Shown here piece by piece: positions 8,701-17,501 of a stretch of 64,000 bases of DNA. The DNA is taken from positions 1-64,000 of the forward strand of contig NZ_LJJE01000082.1 in assembly GCF_001854765.1 (NCBI RefSeq), read 5' to 3'. The position numbers and the translations under genes were made by a program. This stretch comes from Vibrio sonorensis. GTDB taxonomy: Bacteria; Pseudomonadota; Gammaproteobacteria; Enterobacterales; Vibrionaceae. The notes beneath the pieces are model-generated. The model had not been told where the DNA came from and made no database searches. It was given only the letters and a program-made list of their open reading frames with translations. Within the stretch, counting starts at the first letter, position 1. Each line of letters begins with the position of its first letter.

Positions 8701-9437
8701 AGATTGATCACCGTTTTTGTACCTATTGCCCTGGACAAAGTAATACCAATAACTAGGGAGACTAAAGCAAGAATTGCTGGAGTGGCAAATAAGCTAATGG
8801 TTAATTCTTTCCCCATAAATACTGCTTGTGAGAGTAATATAAAGTGTGTGAATGGATTAAGCTCAACTAAATATGCAGCTATACCTGTCATATATGATTT
8901 AGCATATGCAATAGGTGTAAGCCAAAATGCGATTTGTAGTAAAATACCTAGCAGGTAGGGTAGATCTCTTAGAATAGGTGTTATTGTTGCAAACACTAGG
9001 CCCGCACCCAAAAGAAAAATTAAAATAAACAGAAACAATATAGGAATAAGCAAAATGTGTCCTATACCTGTTCCTGTATACAGCGCGTATAATATACCAA
9101 TGAGGTAAAAAGGAGCGAGAACTAGGGCTTCTGATAAAACATCAGCGGCAACCAGCATAAAATGGGATACGTTATTATTTTGCATTAGTGCTCTGCGAGA
9201 GACTAAACTTTGACAACTTTTTAGTAGCGCCCCTTGAATTATTATCCAGCTTGTAAGGCTACTAATTAACCACAGTACCATATTCTCAATGTTAGCTTTA
9301 AATACATAATTCATAATAAAGTACAGTATCGCCATTTGGGACATAGGATTCATTAAGCTCCAGGTCCAACCCGCGTAAGTATTGAGAGACCTTTTTTGAA
9401 TTTCAAAAATTGCGAGCCTCAAACTGCTATAAAACAT
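8697..9437 (-). CDS. wzm: Polysaccharide ABC exporter, permease subunit (Wzm-like)
   Basis: A 246-residue ABC-2 type membrane protein with about six hydrophobic segments and a short amphipathic N-terminus (YSSLRLAIFEIQKRSLNTY), as in Wzm/KpsM permeases. The segment DLPYLLGILLQIAFWLTPI matches the conserved DLP...LTPI region of the family. It partners the ATPase that follows. GAGG lies upstream of its ATG, but only 16 bases separate that ATG from the T-run of the terminator at 9454-9491, so expression needs readthrough or antitermination, or a promoter within the cupin gene. Confidence 0.88.
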   Translation of the reverse strand: MFYSSLRLAIFEIQKRSLNTYAGWTWSLMNPMSQMAILYFIMNYVFKANIENMVLWLISSLTSWIIIQGALLKSCQSLVSRRALMQNNNVSHFMLVAADVLSEALVLAPFYLIGILYALYTGTGIGHILLIPILFLFILIFLLGAGLVFATITPILRDLPYLLGILLQIAFWLTPIAYAKSYMTGIAAYLVELNPFTHFILLSQAVFMGKELTISLFATPAILALVSLVIGITLSRAIGTKTVINL

Positions 9438-9453
9438 TAGTTTTTTACCTCAT

Positions 9454-9491
9454 AAAAAACAACGCACTTAGGCTGCTCGCCCTAAGTGCGT
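9454..9491 (-). terminator. Strong intrinsic terminator inside the polysaccharide operon
   Basis: On the minus strand, ACGCACTTAGG pairs perfectly with CCTAAGTGCGT (11 bp, 8-base loop) and is followed by TG and a run of six T. It lies after the cupin gene stop and just before wzm. It divides the operon into a nucleotide-sugar half and an export/assembly half. The next gene starts 16 bases after the T-run, leaving no room for a separate promoter. This suggests regulated readthrough. Confidence 0.85.
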
Positions 9492-9512
9492 GTCCATTTG
9501 ATAAATTTTTAA

Positions 9513-9833
9513 CTAGACAACGTATTTATCGTCTAACGCTCCAGGAACTTTAACAACAACATTCCTAGAGTTCGTAAGCGCTTCAAAATCAGTCACTTCA
9601 CCTGGCTCAAGAACAATTATATCTCCTGGCCCCCACTCTTTTCCCACCATCTTTACTCTGCCCTCTAAGACAAGAGTTATCTCAGTAGCAACCTTATGAT
9701 AATGTGCTTCCTCTTTATCCCCCGAAGCATATGATTTTACCGCAACTTCACAGGCTTCACTTTTATAAGCTACCGGAGAGAAAGCTCCAACAAACCAACC
9801 TTTGACCATGTTATCTAATTGTTCACTTTTCAT
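9513..9833 (-). CDS. Small single-domain cupin
   Basis: A 106-residue cupin. HYHKVATEITLVLEGR contains the first cupin motif (H-x-H...E) and PGDIIVLEPGEVTDFEAL the second, in which the usual histidine is replaced. Small cupins in surface polysaccharide clusters can be isomerases, epimerases or regulators, and the activity here is unknown. Two bases separate it from the nucleotidyltransferase gene upstream. It is the last gene before the internal terminator and ends the five-gene module 9513-12611. Confidence 0.75.
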   Translation of the reverse strand: MKSEQLDNMVKGWFVGAFSPVAYKSEACEVAVKSYASGDKEEAHYHKVATEITLVLEGRVKMVGKEWGPGDIIVLEPGEVTDFEALTNSRNVVVKVPGALDDKYVV

Positions 9834-9835
9834 GA

Positions 9836-10561
9836 CTAACCTCGATGCTCAAATTGCTGCATCTGTCTCTCCGTTTTTATTGGGCGATAATGTTCCAAGC
9901 TCAACTCTATAGCGCCGATTCTTAGCTGCTGAAGAATTAGTTCGTTAAATACTGGCGCAACATAGAAGTTACCATTCACACTAGCATTTTTGCGAATCAT
10001 ATTTTTAGCACCCTCAACAAAATCGCTAGTTTTACGGAACCAAAATACCCCTGCAGTGGCATTTTTACTAATAGGCATCTGCTGGGCTGCCTCTACTACC
10101 AGATCATCAGAATTAAGTTTAATGTAGGAATATCTAGGATGCACCGATTTAAACGTAAGAGTACCTCCGTTCAAACCCTTTCCCTTAAATTGACTAATCA
10201 CTTCAGAATAATCTTTATCCACTAACTCGTTAGCGCTAATGATGAGTAATTCGCTATCAGGGTCGATTTGACTAGCAGCCAACAACGCTGTACAGGCAGA
10301 ACCTTTAGTGCTGTCAGGAATTCTCACAACATCACTACCATCCGTCAACAACTGCACAACTTTATCTAAGTGAAACTTCTCTGCATCTCTTTCTAAGATG
10401 GCATATGTATAATGTTTTTCATCTTCAATACACTTAGTGTGGGATATGATTTTCTCTATTAATGACATACCATCCGTTTCAGTAAGGCAAAGAGGGTAGC
10501 CTTCGTCATGCGTGTCAAATGCGACTTGCCCAGCTGCTAAAATTAGTATGTTAATGGCCAT
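9836..10561 (-). CDS. Nucleotidyltransferase-like protein with a degenerate signature
   Basis: A 241-residue protein with the NTP_transferase fold. ILILAAG opens the nucleotide-binding strand, but the usual GxGxR-x-P-K signature is altered to AAGQVAFDTHDEGYPLCL, lacking the arginine. The later STKGSACTALLA, LIISANELVD and NGNFYVAPVFNEL match the layout of the neighbour at 11850-12611, so the two look like paralogues. The changed signature may mean a different nucleotide or substrate, or a non-catalytic partner. It abuts the HAD gene with no gap. Confidence 0.7.
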   Translation of the reverse strand: MAINILILAAGQVAFDTHDEGYPLCLTETDGMSLIEKIISHTKCIEDEKHYTYAILERDAEKFHLDKVVQLLTDGSDVVRIPDSTKGSACTALLAASQIDPDSELLIISANELVDKDYSEVISQFKGKGLNGGTLTFKSVHPRYSYIKLNSDDLVVEAAQQMPISKNATAGVFWFRKTSDFVEGAKNMIRKNASVNGNFYVAPVFNELILQQLRIGAIELSLEHYRPIKTERQMQQFEHRG

Positions 10562-11203
10562 CTAAATCACCTCACCATGCTGGCTTTCTATCTCTTTAAT
10601 TCTCTCTACAATATTTAAGTAGTTTGTATCAGCAACATCTTTCACAACAAGTAAGTGCCCGCCTGATGCTTTAGCGGCCTTTATGCCGTTTTCGTTATCT
10701 TCTACAATCAAGCACTCTTCAGGCTTTAATCCAAGCTCTGACATAGCTTTTAAATACATCTCTGGATCAGGTTTACCGTTAGATACATCTTCGTTAGACA
10801 CCATAAGCTCTAGGTAGTCAGATAAAGCTGATTTTTCCATCATTGTGACAACTGTATTCCTAATAGAGTTAGAGCAGACCGCAAGTTTATACCCTTCTGC
10901 TTTCAAGTTTGAAAGCGCGTACTCATGAACAAAGACTGGTTTACAGTGCGTATGTACAATCTCCATCGTATATTGCTGTTTCATTTCATTAATAAAACCA
11001 TGAAGCTCACTCGGCAGATCTCGTTCCGCACTTAACAGCTCAAGCTTTTTCTTGGTTGGTAACCCATCAAATGTTGTCAAGTGATCAAACCTAGAAATAG
11101 GCATACCAAATAACTCAAGAGCTTGATTCAATGCCTCATAGTGCCACTCCTTAGCCTCTATAAGTACACCATCCATATCAAATAATATGGCTTTAATAGT
11201 CAT
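10562..11203 (-). CDS. HAD family phosphatase
   Basis: A 213-residue HAD-IA hydrolase. Motif I is LFDMDGVLIEA (catalytic Asp9 and Asp11), motif II is the Ser in AVCSNS, motif III is the Lys in NGKPDPEMY, and motif IV is CLIVEDNENGI. This is the PGMB/phosphatase-like subgroup with a helical cap. It probably dephosphorylates, or transfers phosphate within, a small sugar-phosphate or polyol-phosphate. It lies between a GDPD-like gene, whose TAATG junction it shares, and a nucleotidyltransferase, suggesting one pathway. Confidence 0.82.
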   Translation of the reverse strand: MTIKAILFDMDGVLIEAKEWHYEALNQALELFGMPISRFDHLTTFDGLPTKKKLELLSAERDLPSELHGFINEMKQQYTMEIVHTHCKPVFVHEYALSNLKAEGYKLAVCSNSIRNTVVTMMEKSALSDYLELMVSNEDVSNGKPDPEMYLKAMSELGLKPEECLIVEDNENGIKAAKASGGHLLVVKDVADTNYLNIVERIKEIESQHGEVI

Positions 11204-11853
11204 TATTTTATCGCCCCATAATTATCAAAAAAAAACGAAGTAGCGTCTTCAGGTAAGTCTGTACAAAGTATAAGGTTTTCATAGTTAACAAACTCCTTCA
11301 AAACCTCCCACTGTGGTCCAGGATCTCTTTTGTGAAGTTCAGCAGATACAATACACACTTGCTTACCAATACTTAAAATATCAACAAGTTCCTTCGAGGA
11401 ATACCATTCATCAGAAAAGGAGTCCAACCATATACCGTTGGATTCTTCAAGCCAAGCTGGTTTCGTCTCAACATCACTCATTCTTGTAAAAACTGGAACT
11501 GCTCCACTATCTATATAGCTTTTCATGTCTGGGATTGACATATCAAAAACGAAAAAGTCATGTTGTGAGACAGAGGAAGATTCAATGTCTTTTAATATTT
11601 GACTAGCCAATCCGTCTGACTTTATATTTAATGCAAGAGTCAATCCGTCATTATATTTAGACAAAACATCTAGAAAATCTTTAAACTTTATTGCTTTTCT
11701 GTCCGCAATATCATGTGATATTACAAGTTCTCCATCAAAATCTCTTACGTCCGTTTCAGTGCCAAAGTCAAGATCAAAGGACCTAATAAAAGCCAATTTA
11801 GAGTTTTTTTCCTGCTCTTCTTTCCAGTAACCTCGATGCGAAATCACTTTCAT
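11203..11853 (-). CDS. Glycerophosphodiester phosphodiesterase-like protein
   Basis: A protein of about 216 residues with the start of a GDPD TIM barrel: ISHRGYW, FGTETDVRDFDG and LVISHD supply the conserved HR, E-x-D and H residues that bind metal and act in catalysis. The family cleaves glycerophosphodiesters or related phosphodiesters. I start at the ATG at 11853, which overlaps the previous gene's stop as ATGA. A longer reading would run further into that gene. In this setting it may act on a phosphodiester intermediate of a glycan decoration, which is inference. Confidence 0.75.
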   Translation of the reverse strand: MKVISHRGYWKEEQEKNSKLAFIRSFDLDFGTETDVRDFDGELVISHDIADRKAIKFKDFLDVLSKYNDGLTLALNIKSDGLASQILKDIESSSVSQHDFFVFDMSIPDMKSYIDSGAVPVFTRMSDVETKPAWLEESNGIWLDSFSDEWYSSKELVDILSIGKQVCIVSAELHKRDPGPQWEVLKEFVNYENLILCTDLPEDATSFFFDNYGAIK

Positions 11854-12611
11854 TTTACACATCTCAATAAAGCTTGCTGACATACCGGGAGTGACTTAAA
11901 TAACTCTAAATCACTTGGGATTCCCAACCCATACATACCTGATGCTTCTGAACCTATATTAAAAATGCCTACTTTCCACGTATCACTTAGTTTTTGATTA
12001 TATGCAGGGGCGACATAATATTCACCATTAACCATCAGCTTTTTATCTATCATATCCTTGGCTGCCGCGACAAAGTCCGCACCTCTGGCAAAATTATATA
12101 TTCCCACCGTGGCTTCATCCGATATAACTTCTTTCTCAACAACCCTAGTCACTAAAGCGTCATCACTTAATCCAACAAATGACCATTTAGGATCGTCAGC
12201 TTTCATCGTCATAATCAATCCGTCTAGGGACTGACTTTGCATTGTAGATAAGTACTCATCAATACTAACATCTACATATTGATCACTATTCGCAATCATT
12301 AATGGAGCATCATTGTCAATGAATTTCTCTGCTTTGAGAACAGTACAAGCAGCACCTTCCGTTAGGCCATCAATTTCAACTATTTCACAGTTTGGTGACC
12401 ACTCACTGAGTAAACTTTTAAGTCCATACTCCTCTACGTGCTTCTGTTGACAAATAAATATAAACTTATGCTCTTGAGAAGGGGTCAAGTTACTAATTAC
12501 AAGCTTAATCATTGGCTCCCCATCAATAGGGATCAAAGGCTTAGGGTCTTTATATCCTTCTTTAGCGAAACGGCTCCCAGCTCCCGCCATAGGGATTACA
12601 ATATTAATCAT
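11850..12611 (-). CDS. Sugar- or polyol-phosphate nucleotidyltransferase
   Basis: A protein of about 253 residues with a complete NTP_transferase signature, IPMAGAGSRF followed by DPKPLIPIDGEPMI, then EGAACTVL, ANSDQYVD and NGEYYVAPAYN. It should couple an NTP to a sugar or polyol phosphate, and the substrate is unknown. The start at 12611 is chosen because GGAG lies 6 bases upstream, inside the end of rmlC. It heads the non-rhamnose module of nucleotidyltransferase, GDPD, HAD, nucleotidyltransferase and cupin. Confidence 0.8.
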   Translation of the reverse strand: MINIVIPMAGAGSRFAKEGYKDPKPLIPIDGEPMIKLVISNLTPSQEHKFIFICQQKHVEEYGLKSLLSEWSPNCEIVEIDGLTEGAACTVLKAEKFIDNDAPLMIANSDQYVDVSIDEYLSTMQSQSLDGLIMTMKADDPKWSFVGLSDDALVTRVVEKEVISDEATVGIYNFARGADFVAAAKDMIDKKLMVNGEYYVAPAYNQKLSDTWKVGIFNIGSEASGMYGLGIPSDLELFKSLPVCQQALLRCVK

Positions 12612-12612
12612 T

Positions 12613-13176
12613 TTATTCTCCATTTTGCATTATAAGCCTTTGATAAGCTTTAAAACTAAGTGCTCTTGAATCTTTATCTGACGTGACAGGCTGAATATCG
12701 ATAGGCCAATCAATATTTAGCTCTTCATCAGCCCAGTCTATCGATAGCTCGGCTTTCGGATTGTAATAGTCCGTGCATTTATATACAAACTCAGCTTCTT
12801 CACTTGTGACATAGAAACCATGTGCAAATCCTTCAGGAACCCACAACTGACGTTTATTTTCAGCCGAAAGAAAAGCCCCAACCCACTGACCAAATGTTGG
12901 TGACTCCTTTCTGACATCAACAGCAACATCAAACACCTCTCCAGAAATTACACGAACTAACTTGCCTTGCGTATTTTCAGTCTGATAATGAAGCCCTCTG
13001 AGAATACCTTTTTTTGATTTAGAGTGGTTATCCTGCACAAACACAGTGGCTTTTCCAGTCACTAGTTCTTCAAACTTCTTTTGCTGCCAAGTTTCCATAA
13101 AAAAGCCTCGCTCATCACCAAAGACTGCTGGCTCAAGAATCTTTACGTCTGGGATCTCAGTTTCAACTATTTTCAC
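12613..13176 (-). CDS. rfbC: dTDP-4-dehydrorhamnose 3,5-epimerase
   Basis: A 187-residue cupin-fold epimerase (RmlC), the usual length. FGDERGFFMETWQ, KGILRGLHYQ (catalytic His) and VPEGFAHGF are the conserved motifs. The conserved tyrosine is near YKCTDYYNP. It makes dTDP-4-dehydro-L-rhamnose, the third step to dTDP-L-rhamnose, in the cytoplasm. It starts with GTG, with GGA upstream. It follows rfbD by 24 bases in the order rmlB-A-D-C. Confidence 0.95.
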   Translation of the reverse strand: MKIVETEIPDVKILEPAVFGDERGFFMETWQQKKFEELVTGKATVFVQDNHSKSKKGILRGLHYQTENTQGKLVRVISGEVFDVAVDVRKESPTFGQWVGAFLSAENKRQLWVPEGFAHGFYVTSEEAEFVYKCTDYYNPKAELSIDWADEELNIDWPIDIQPVTSDKDSRALSFKAYQRLIMQNGE

Positions 13177-13200
13177 AATTAGGGTCCATTATATCTAAAT

Positions 13201-14073
13201 TTACTGATACTGTGATAAATCACTAAGCGCATTGTTCCAATTACTAGGTTCAACTTGCAAAACCTCACAAGTTTTTTTCGTATTCAATTTTGAATTTTTA
13301 GGGCGCTTTGCGGGGGTAGGGTATTCGCTCGTTTTGATACTTCTTAATTTAGGTGCACTCTCTAGAACGCCTTGCTTTACTGCCTTTTCAAAAATAGCAG
13401 TAGCAAATTCAAACCAACTAACATGTGGCACTCCAGAAAAATGATATACACCATATTCAAAGGCTGGGTTCTCATAGATCCTATTTGCAAACATTATTAA
13501 GATATCGGCAATATCACCAGCATAGGTTGGGCCACCGAATTGGTCTCCAACTATACTGAGCTCACTCCTTTCCCCTCCTAAACGCAACATCGTTTTTACA
13601 AAGTTATTACCTTGCTCACCGAATACCCAAGCAGTTCTTAATATTATATGTCGGTCACATGCGTCGATAACAGCTTGCTCTCCAGCGAGCTTACTCTTAC
13701 CATAAACTCCCTGAGGAGAAGTATTTTCAGTTTCACTATACAAACCATCCTTACTACCATCGAAAACATAGTCAGTCGAAATATGTAAAATCGCAGCCCC
13801 AACATCATTAGCCGCCTCAGCCAAAAACTTTGGGCCATCTCTATTGATAGCATATGATAAATCGACATCCGTCTCAGCTTTATCTACCGCAGTATGTGCT
13901 GCCGCATTAATAATAATATTAGGTCTGAAATCAACCACTAACCGATTAACTGCCTTTTGATCAGTTATATCTAAGTTGTCTCTGTCAACAGCTTTAACAT
14001 CTGCTTTTTCGGCTAATAATCTCGCAAGAGAACTACCGACTTGACCATAACTGCCCGTTATTAAAACTCGCAT
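13201..14073 (-). CDS. rfbD: dTDP-4-dehydrorhamnose reductase
   Basis: A protein of about 290 residues of the extended SDR family (RmlD). MRVLITGSYGQVGSSLARLL is the NAD(P)-binding start, STDYVFDG the family motif, and YGKSKLAGE the catalytic YxxxK. It reduces dTDP-4-dehydro-L-rhamnose to dTDP-L-rhamnose. I start at the ATG at 14073, which has an AGG-rich site upstream. A GTG at 14097 would overlap rfbA and adds eight unconserved residues. Confidence 0.95.
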   Translation of the reverse strand: MRVLITGSYGQVGSSLARLLAEKADVKAVDRDNLDITDQKAVNRLVVDFRPNIIINAAAHTAVDKAETDVDLSYAINRDGPKFLAEAANDVGAAILHISTDYVFDGSKDGLYSETENTSPQGVYGKSKLAGEQAVIDACDRHIILRTAWVFGEQGNNFVKTMLRLGGERSELSIVGDQFGGPTYAGDIADILIMFANRIYENPAFEYGVYHFSGVPHVSWFEFATAIFEKAVKQGVLESAPKLRSIKTSEYPTPAKRPKNSKLNTKKTCEVLQVEPSNWNNALSDLSQYQ

Positions 14074-14086
14074 ATCACCTACCTTT

Positions 14087-14959
14087 TCAAGATTCACTGA
14101 CCAATTTCTTCAAATACTTACCGTATTCATTTTTCATCATTGGCTCGGCAATTTTCAGCAAATCTCTATCTGACAACCACCCATTCCTCCAGGCAATTTC
14201 TTCTAGACAGGCAACCTTTAAACTTTGCACATGTTGGATTGTCTGAACAAAGGATGAAGCTTCATGTAAACTTTCGTGAGTACCTGTGTCTAACCAAGCA
14301 AAACCTCTTCCCAAAAGTTCCACATTTAAACTTCCATCGTCCAGATACATTTGATTGATAGATGTAATCTCTAGTTCGCCTCGATCGGAAGGTTTAACGG
14401 CTTTTGCAAATTCAACAACTCGATTGTCATAAAAGTAAAGACCGGTTACTGCATAGTCAGACTTAGGTGTAGACGGTTTCTCTTCTATCGAAATAGCCTT
14501 CATCTCATCGTCAAATTCAACCACACCAAATCGCTCTGGATCTTTAACCTGATACCCAAAAACGGTAGCGCCTTTTTCTCGGCTAACCGCATTGCGCAGT
14601 GTATCTGAAAAACGTTGTCCATGAAAAATATTATCCCCAAGCACCAAACAGCAGCTATCTTTACCGATAAACTCTTCACCAATAATAAAAGCCTGAGCCA
14701 AACCATCTGGGGTGTCCTGTATCGCATATTCTAAATTAATGCCAAACTCAGAGCCGTCACCTAGCAGCCTTTTAAAGCTATCATTGTCTTCCGGTGTAGT
14801 AATAATCAAAATGTCTCTTATGCCCGAAAGCATCAATGTTGACAGTGGATAGTAGATCATTGGTTTGTCATAGACAGGTAACAGCTGCTTTGAAACACCT
14901 CGAGTTATAGGGTATAAACGCGTGCCCGAGCCACCAGCTAAAATAATACCTTTCATCAT
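14087..14959 (-). CDS. rfbA: Glucose-1-phosphate thymidylyltransferase
   Basis: A 290-residue Rml[18 protein letters not shown] is the nucleotide-binding signature, with [17 protein letters not shown] completing it and [19 protein letters not shown] the sugar-binding segment. It makes dTDP-glucose from dTTP and glucose-1-phosphate, the first step to dTDP-rhamnose, and in this family is usually feedback-inhibited by dTDP-rhamnose. Its start overlaps the rfbB stop (ATGA), and GGAG precedes it. Its dTDP-glucose could also feed the WecE-like enzyme at 25164 via rfbB. Confidence 0.96.
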   Translation of the reverse strand: MMKGIILAGGSGTRLYPITRGVSKQLLPVYDKPMIYYPLSTLMLSGIRDILIITTPEDNDSFKRLLGDGSEFGINLEYAIQDTPDGLAQAFIIGEEFIGKDSCCLVLGDNIFHGQRFSDTLRNAVSREKGATVFGYQVKDPERFGVVEFDDEMKAISIEEKPSTPKSDYAVTGLYFYDNRVVEFAKAVKPSDRGELEITSINQMYLDDGSLNVELLGRGFAWLDTGTHESLHEASSFVQTIQHVQSLKVACLEEIAWRNGWLSDRDLLKIAEPMMKNEYGKYLKKLVSES

Positions 14960-16023
14960 TTAGTCTCCATACCTAGGCGCTCACGGCTATAAGAGCCATC
15001 TAATATCCTGCTGCACCAAGTATCGTTTACCAAATACCATTCAACAGTTTTACGAATTCCACTTTCAAACGTTTCTTCAGGCTTCCAGTCGAGCTCTCTA
15101 GCAATTTTACTCGCATCAATAGCATAGCGAACATCATGTCCAGGGCGGTCGGCAACATAAGTGATTAAATCTTCATACTTATCAACACCCTTTGGTTTGT
15201 TTGGTACGAGTTCCTCCAACAGTTCACAGATGGCTTTAACTACTTCGATATTCGCTTTTTCATTATGGCCACCAATGTTATAGGTTTCTGAGACCTCGCC
15301 CTCTGTCACGACTTTATAAAGTGCTCGGGCATGATCTTCAACAAACAGCCAATCACGAATCTGCATACCATCGCCGTATACGGGTAACGTCTTGCCTTCG
15401 AGGGCATTTAGAATCACAAGGGGGATTAACTTTTCAGGGAAATGGTAAGGCCCATAATTGTTGGAACAGTTTGTAACAATAGTCGGTAGGCCAAATGTCC
15501 TTTGCCAGGCTCTCACGAGGTGATCACTTGATGCCTTTGAAGCCGAATAAGGACTACTAGGAGCATAAGGTGTCTTCTCTGTGAACAGATCATCCGTTCC
15601 TTCCAAATCACCATACACTTCATCAGTCGAGATATGATGGAAACGAAAGGCAGACTTTCTATCTTTTCCTAGATCATTCCAATATGTACGAGCCGCTTCC
15701 AATAGAGTGTAGGTACCTACTATATTGGTTTCAATAAAATCTGCAGGTCCATCAATAGAGCGGTCTACATGAGATTCGGCAGCCAAATGCATGACTACAT
15801 CCGGTTTATGTTGTTCAAATATACGTTTCACTTGATGAGCATCGCAAATGTCAACTTGCTCAAAGACATAACGTTCAGAGCCTTCAATTTCGCTTAAAGA
15901 CTCTAAGTTTCCTGCATAGGTTAACTTATCAACGTTGACTACTTCATCACGAGTATTCTTAATAATATGTCGAATTACAGCTGAACCGATAAATCCAGCA
16001 CCACCTGTCACAAGTATTTTCAT
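14956..16023 (-). CDS. rfbB: dTDP-glucose 4,6-dehydratase
   Basis: A 355-residue Rml[21 protein letters not shown] binds [12 protein letters not shown] is the family motif with catalytic Asp-Glu, and [15 protein letters not shown] holds YxxxK. It converts dTDP-glucose to dTDP-4-dehydro-6-deoxyglucose, the branch point for rhamnose and 4-amino sugars. It is the first gene of the long minus-strand operon, divergent from hldD across a 462-base gap. Confidence 0.96.
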   Translation of the reverse strand: MKILVTGGAGFIGSAVIRHIIKNTRDEVVNVDKLTYAGNLESLSEIEGSERYVFEQVDICDAHQVKRIFEQHKPDVVMHLAAESHVDRSIDGPADFIETNIVGTYTLLEAARTYWNDLGKDRKSAFRFHHISTDEVYGDLEGTDDLFTEKTPYAPSSPYSASKASSDHLVRAWQRTFGLPTIVTNCSNNYGPYHFPEKLIPLVILNALEGKTLPVYGDGMQIRDWLFVEDHARALYKVVTEGEVSETYNIGGHNEKANIEVVKAICELLEELVPNKPKGVDKYEDLITYVADRPGHDVRYAIDASKIARELDWKPEETFESGIRKTVEWYLVNDTWCSRILDGSYSRERLGMETK

Positions 16024-16485
16024 CAGAACAAGTTCCTACTACCTTTGTTTGTGTCCATGTACGTACCACCTAAAAACCCAAAGGCACCAAACTTTCCTTA
16101 GGGAGCGATCCAAAAAGCTAGAGTGTTTTAGAGTAATTAAAAGGTGGTAGAAATAATGGGACAAGTTTATAGCAATTAAAGATTATGTACTAGTGGCTAG
16201 AAAATGCGGCGGCTCACAAGAACTCTTAAGGTTATAGTTCAAAAGTAACTTTGTAACTACGATTACATAAAAACAATAGAATTCAGAGAGTAAAAGTAGA
16301 GTGATGCTCGATAACACAATAAAAAACTCAATCTAAGTTTTAAATATACGTTTATCAAGTCCCCCTCTATCAAAGCATACTACTGGTTTTTAACGGCGAA
16401 GTACAACGCATCATTGAACTGACAAAAACGACTAACTAAGATATGGTATACTGCTGTAAGACTCATCATTATTTGAAGGAAAAGT
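16024..16485. promoter_or_regulatory. Divergent intergenic region between rfbB and hldD
   Basis: This 462-base gap has no gene that I can support. It should hold the minus-strand promoter of the polysaccharide operon and the plus-strand promoter of hldD. On the minus strand, GGTGGTACGTA (16060-16070), about 40 bases before the rfbB ATG, is close to the RfaH-recruiting ops element GGCGGTAGCGT but lacks one base, so I treat it only as a possible remnant or variant. No JUMPstart sequence is visible. Confidence 0.5.
16444..16452 (+). promoter_or_regulatory. Extended -10 promoter of hldD
   Basis: TGGTATACT is an extended -10 element (TGn plus TATACT) about 34 bases before the hldD ATG. No well-spaced -35 is present: CTGACA lies 22 bases upstream, which is too far. 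That fits an extended -10 promoter. The hldD ribosome site GAAGGA follows. Confidence 0.55.
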
Positions 16486-17430
16486 ATGATCATCGTAACT
16501 GGCGGCGCTGGCATGATTGGCAGCAACATTATCAAAGCTCTTAATGAAAAGGGGATTAATGACATCTTAGTGGTCGACCACCTAAAAGATGGCAAAAAAT
16601 TTCAGAACATCGTTGATCTTGATATTGCCGACTATATGGATCGTGATGATTTTCTAACCCAAATTATGGCGGGTGATGATTTTGGCCCTATCGACGCTGT
16701 TTTTCACGAAGGAGCGTGTTCAGCGACAACAGAATGGGATGGCAAATACATGATGCTCAATAACTATGAGTATTCTAAAGAGCTACTGCATTACTGTTTA
16801 GATCGCGAAATTCCATTCCTATATGCTTCTTCTGCGGCGACTTATGGAGAAACAGATACTTTTATTGAAGAAAGAGAGTATGAAGGAGCATTAAACGTTT
16901 ACGGCTATTCCAAACAACAGTTTGATAACTATGTACGTCGCGTATGGGAAGACGCCAAGCAGCATGGTGAAACCCTTTCTCAAATCACCGGGTTTCGCTA
17001 CTTCAATGTGTATGGCCCACGTGAACAGCACAAAGGTTCAATGGCCTCTGTGGCCTTCCACCTTAACAATCAAATGAACGCAGGTGAAAATCCCAAGCTG
17101 TTTGAAGGCAGTGAACACTTCATTCGAGACTTTGTCTATGTCGCGGATGTGGCCGCTGTCAACCTTTGGTTTATGGAAAGCGGTAAATCTGGTATTTTCA
17201 ATTTGGGTACTGGTAATGCTGAGTCGTTTGAAGAAGTTGCAAAAGCGGTGATTTCCTACCACGGCCGAGGAATAATCGAAACGATTCCTTTCCCTGAGCA
17301 TTTAAAAGGCGCCTATCAAGAGTTTACGCAAGCTGACCTCTCAAAACTTAGAGCGACGGGTTGCGATCACAAATTCAAGACGGTTTCAGAAGGCGTGAAG
17401 GAATACATGTCTATCATTAACAAAAAATAA
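16486..17430 (+). CDS. hldD: ADP-L-glycero-D-manno-heptose 6-epimerase
   Basis: A 314-residue SDR-type epimerase (HldD/RfaD/GmhD). [14 protein letters not shown] binds [23 protein letters not shown] is a family hallmark, and Tyr139-x3-Lys143 in [10 protein letters not shown] is the catalytic pair. It converts ADP-D-glycero-D-manno-heptose to the L-glycero form used by the heptosyltransferases of the LPS inner core, such as waaF downstream. It is first in the core cluster, followed by a hairpin terminator. Confidence 0.97.
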   Translation: MIIVTGGAGMIGSNIIKALNEKGINDILVVDHLKDGKKFQNIVDLDIADYMDRDDFLTQIMAGDDFGPIDAVFHEGACSATTEWDGKYMMLNNYEYSKELLHYCLDREIPFLYASSAATYGETDTFIEEREYEGALNVYGYSKQQFDNYVRRVWEDAKQHGETLSQITGFRYFNVYGPREQHKGSMASVAFHLNNQMNAGENPKLFEGSEHFIRDFVYVADVAAVNLWFMESGKSGIFNLGTGNAESFEEVAKAVISYHGRGIIETIPFPEHLKGAYQEFTQADLSKLRATGCDHKFKTVSEGVKEYMSIINKK

Positions 17431-17438
17431 TGACTTAA

Positions 17439-17475
17439 GGTAGTAAGCTTGAGCTAGCTTACTACCCAGTTTTAC
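17439..17475 (+). terminator. Hairpin terminator after hldD
   Basis: GGTAGTAAGC pairs perfectly with GCTTACTACC (10 bp, 8-base loop) and is followed by CAGTTTTA. The weak T-run suggests partial termination, so some transcripts may continue into the ligase gene that starts 26 bases later. Confidence 0.65.
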
Positions 17476-17501
17476 GTGATAGGACAGTAGTTTCCCCATA
17501 T

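Noticed and set aside
16141..16152. GGTGGTAGAAAT on the plus strand upstream of hldD, partly like an ops element
   Set aside because: Only the first eight bases fit, it is far from hldD, and the second half of ops is absent.
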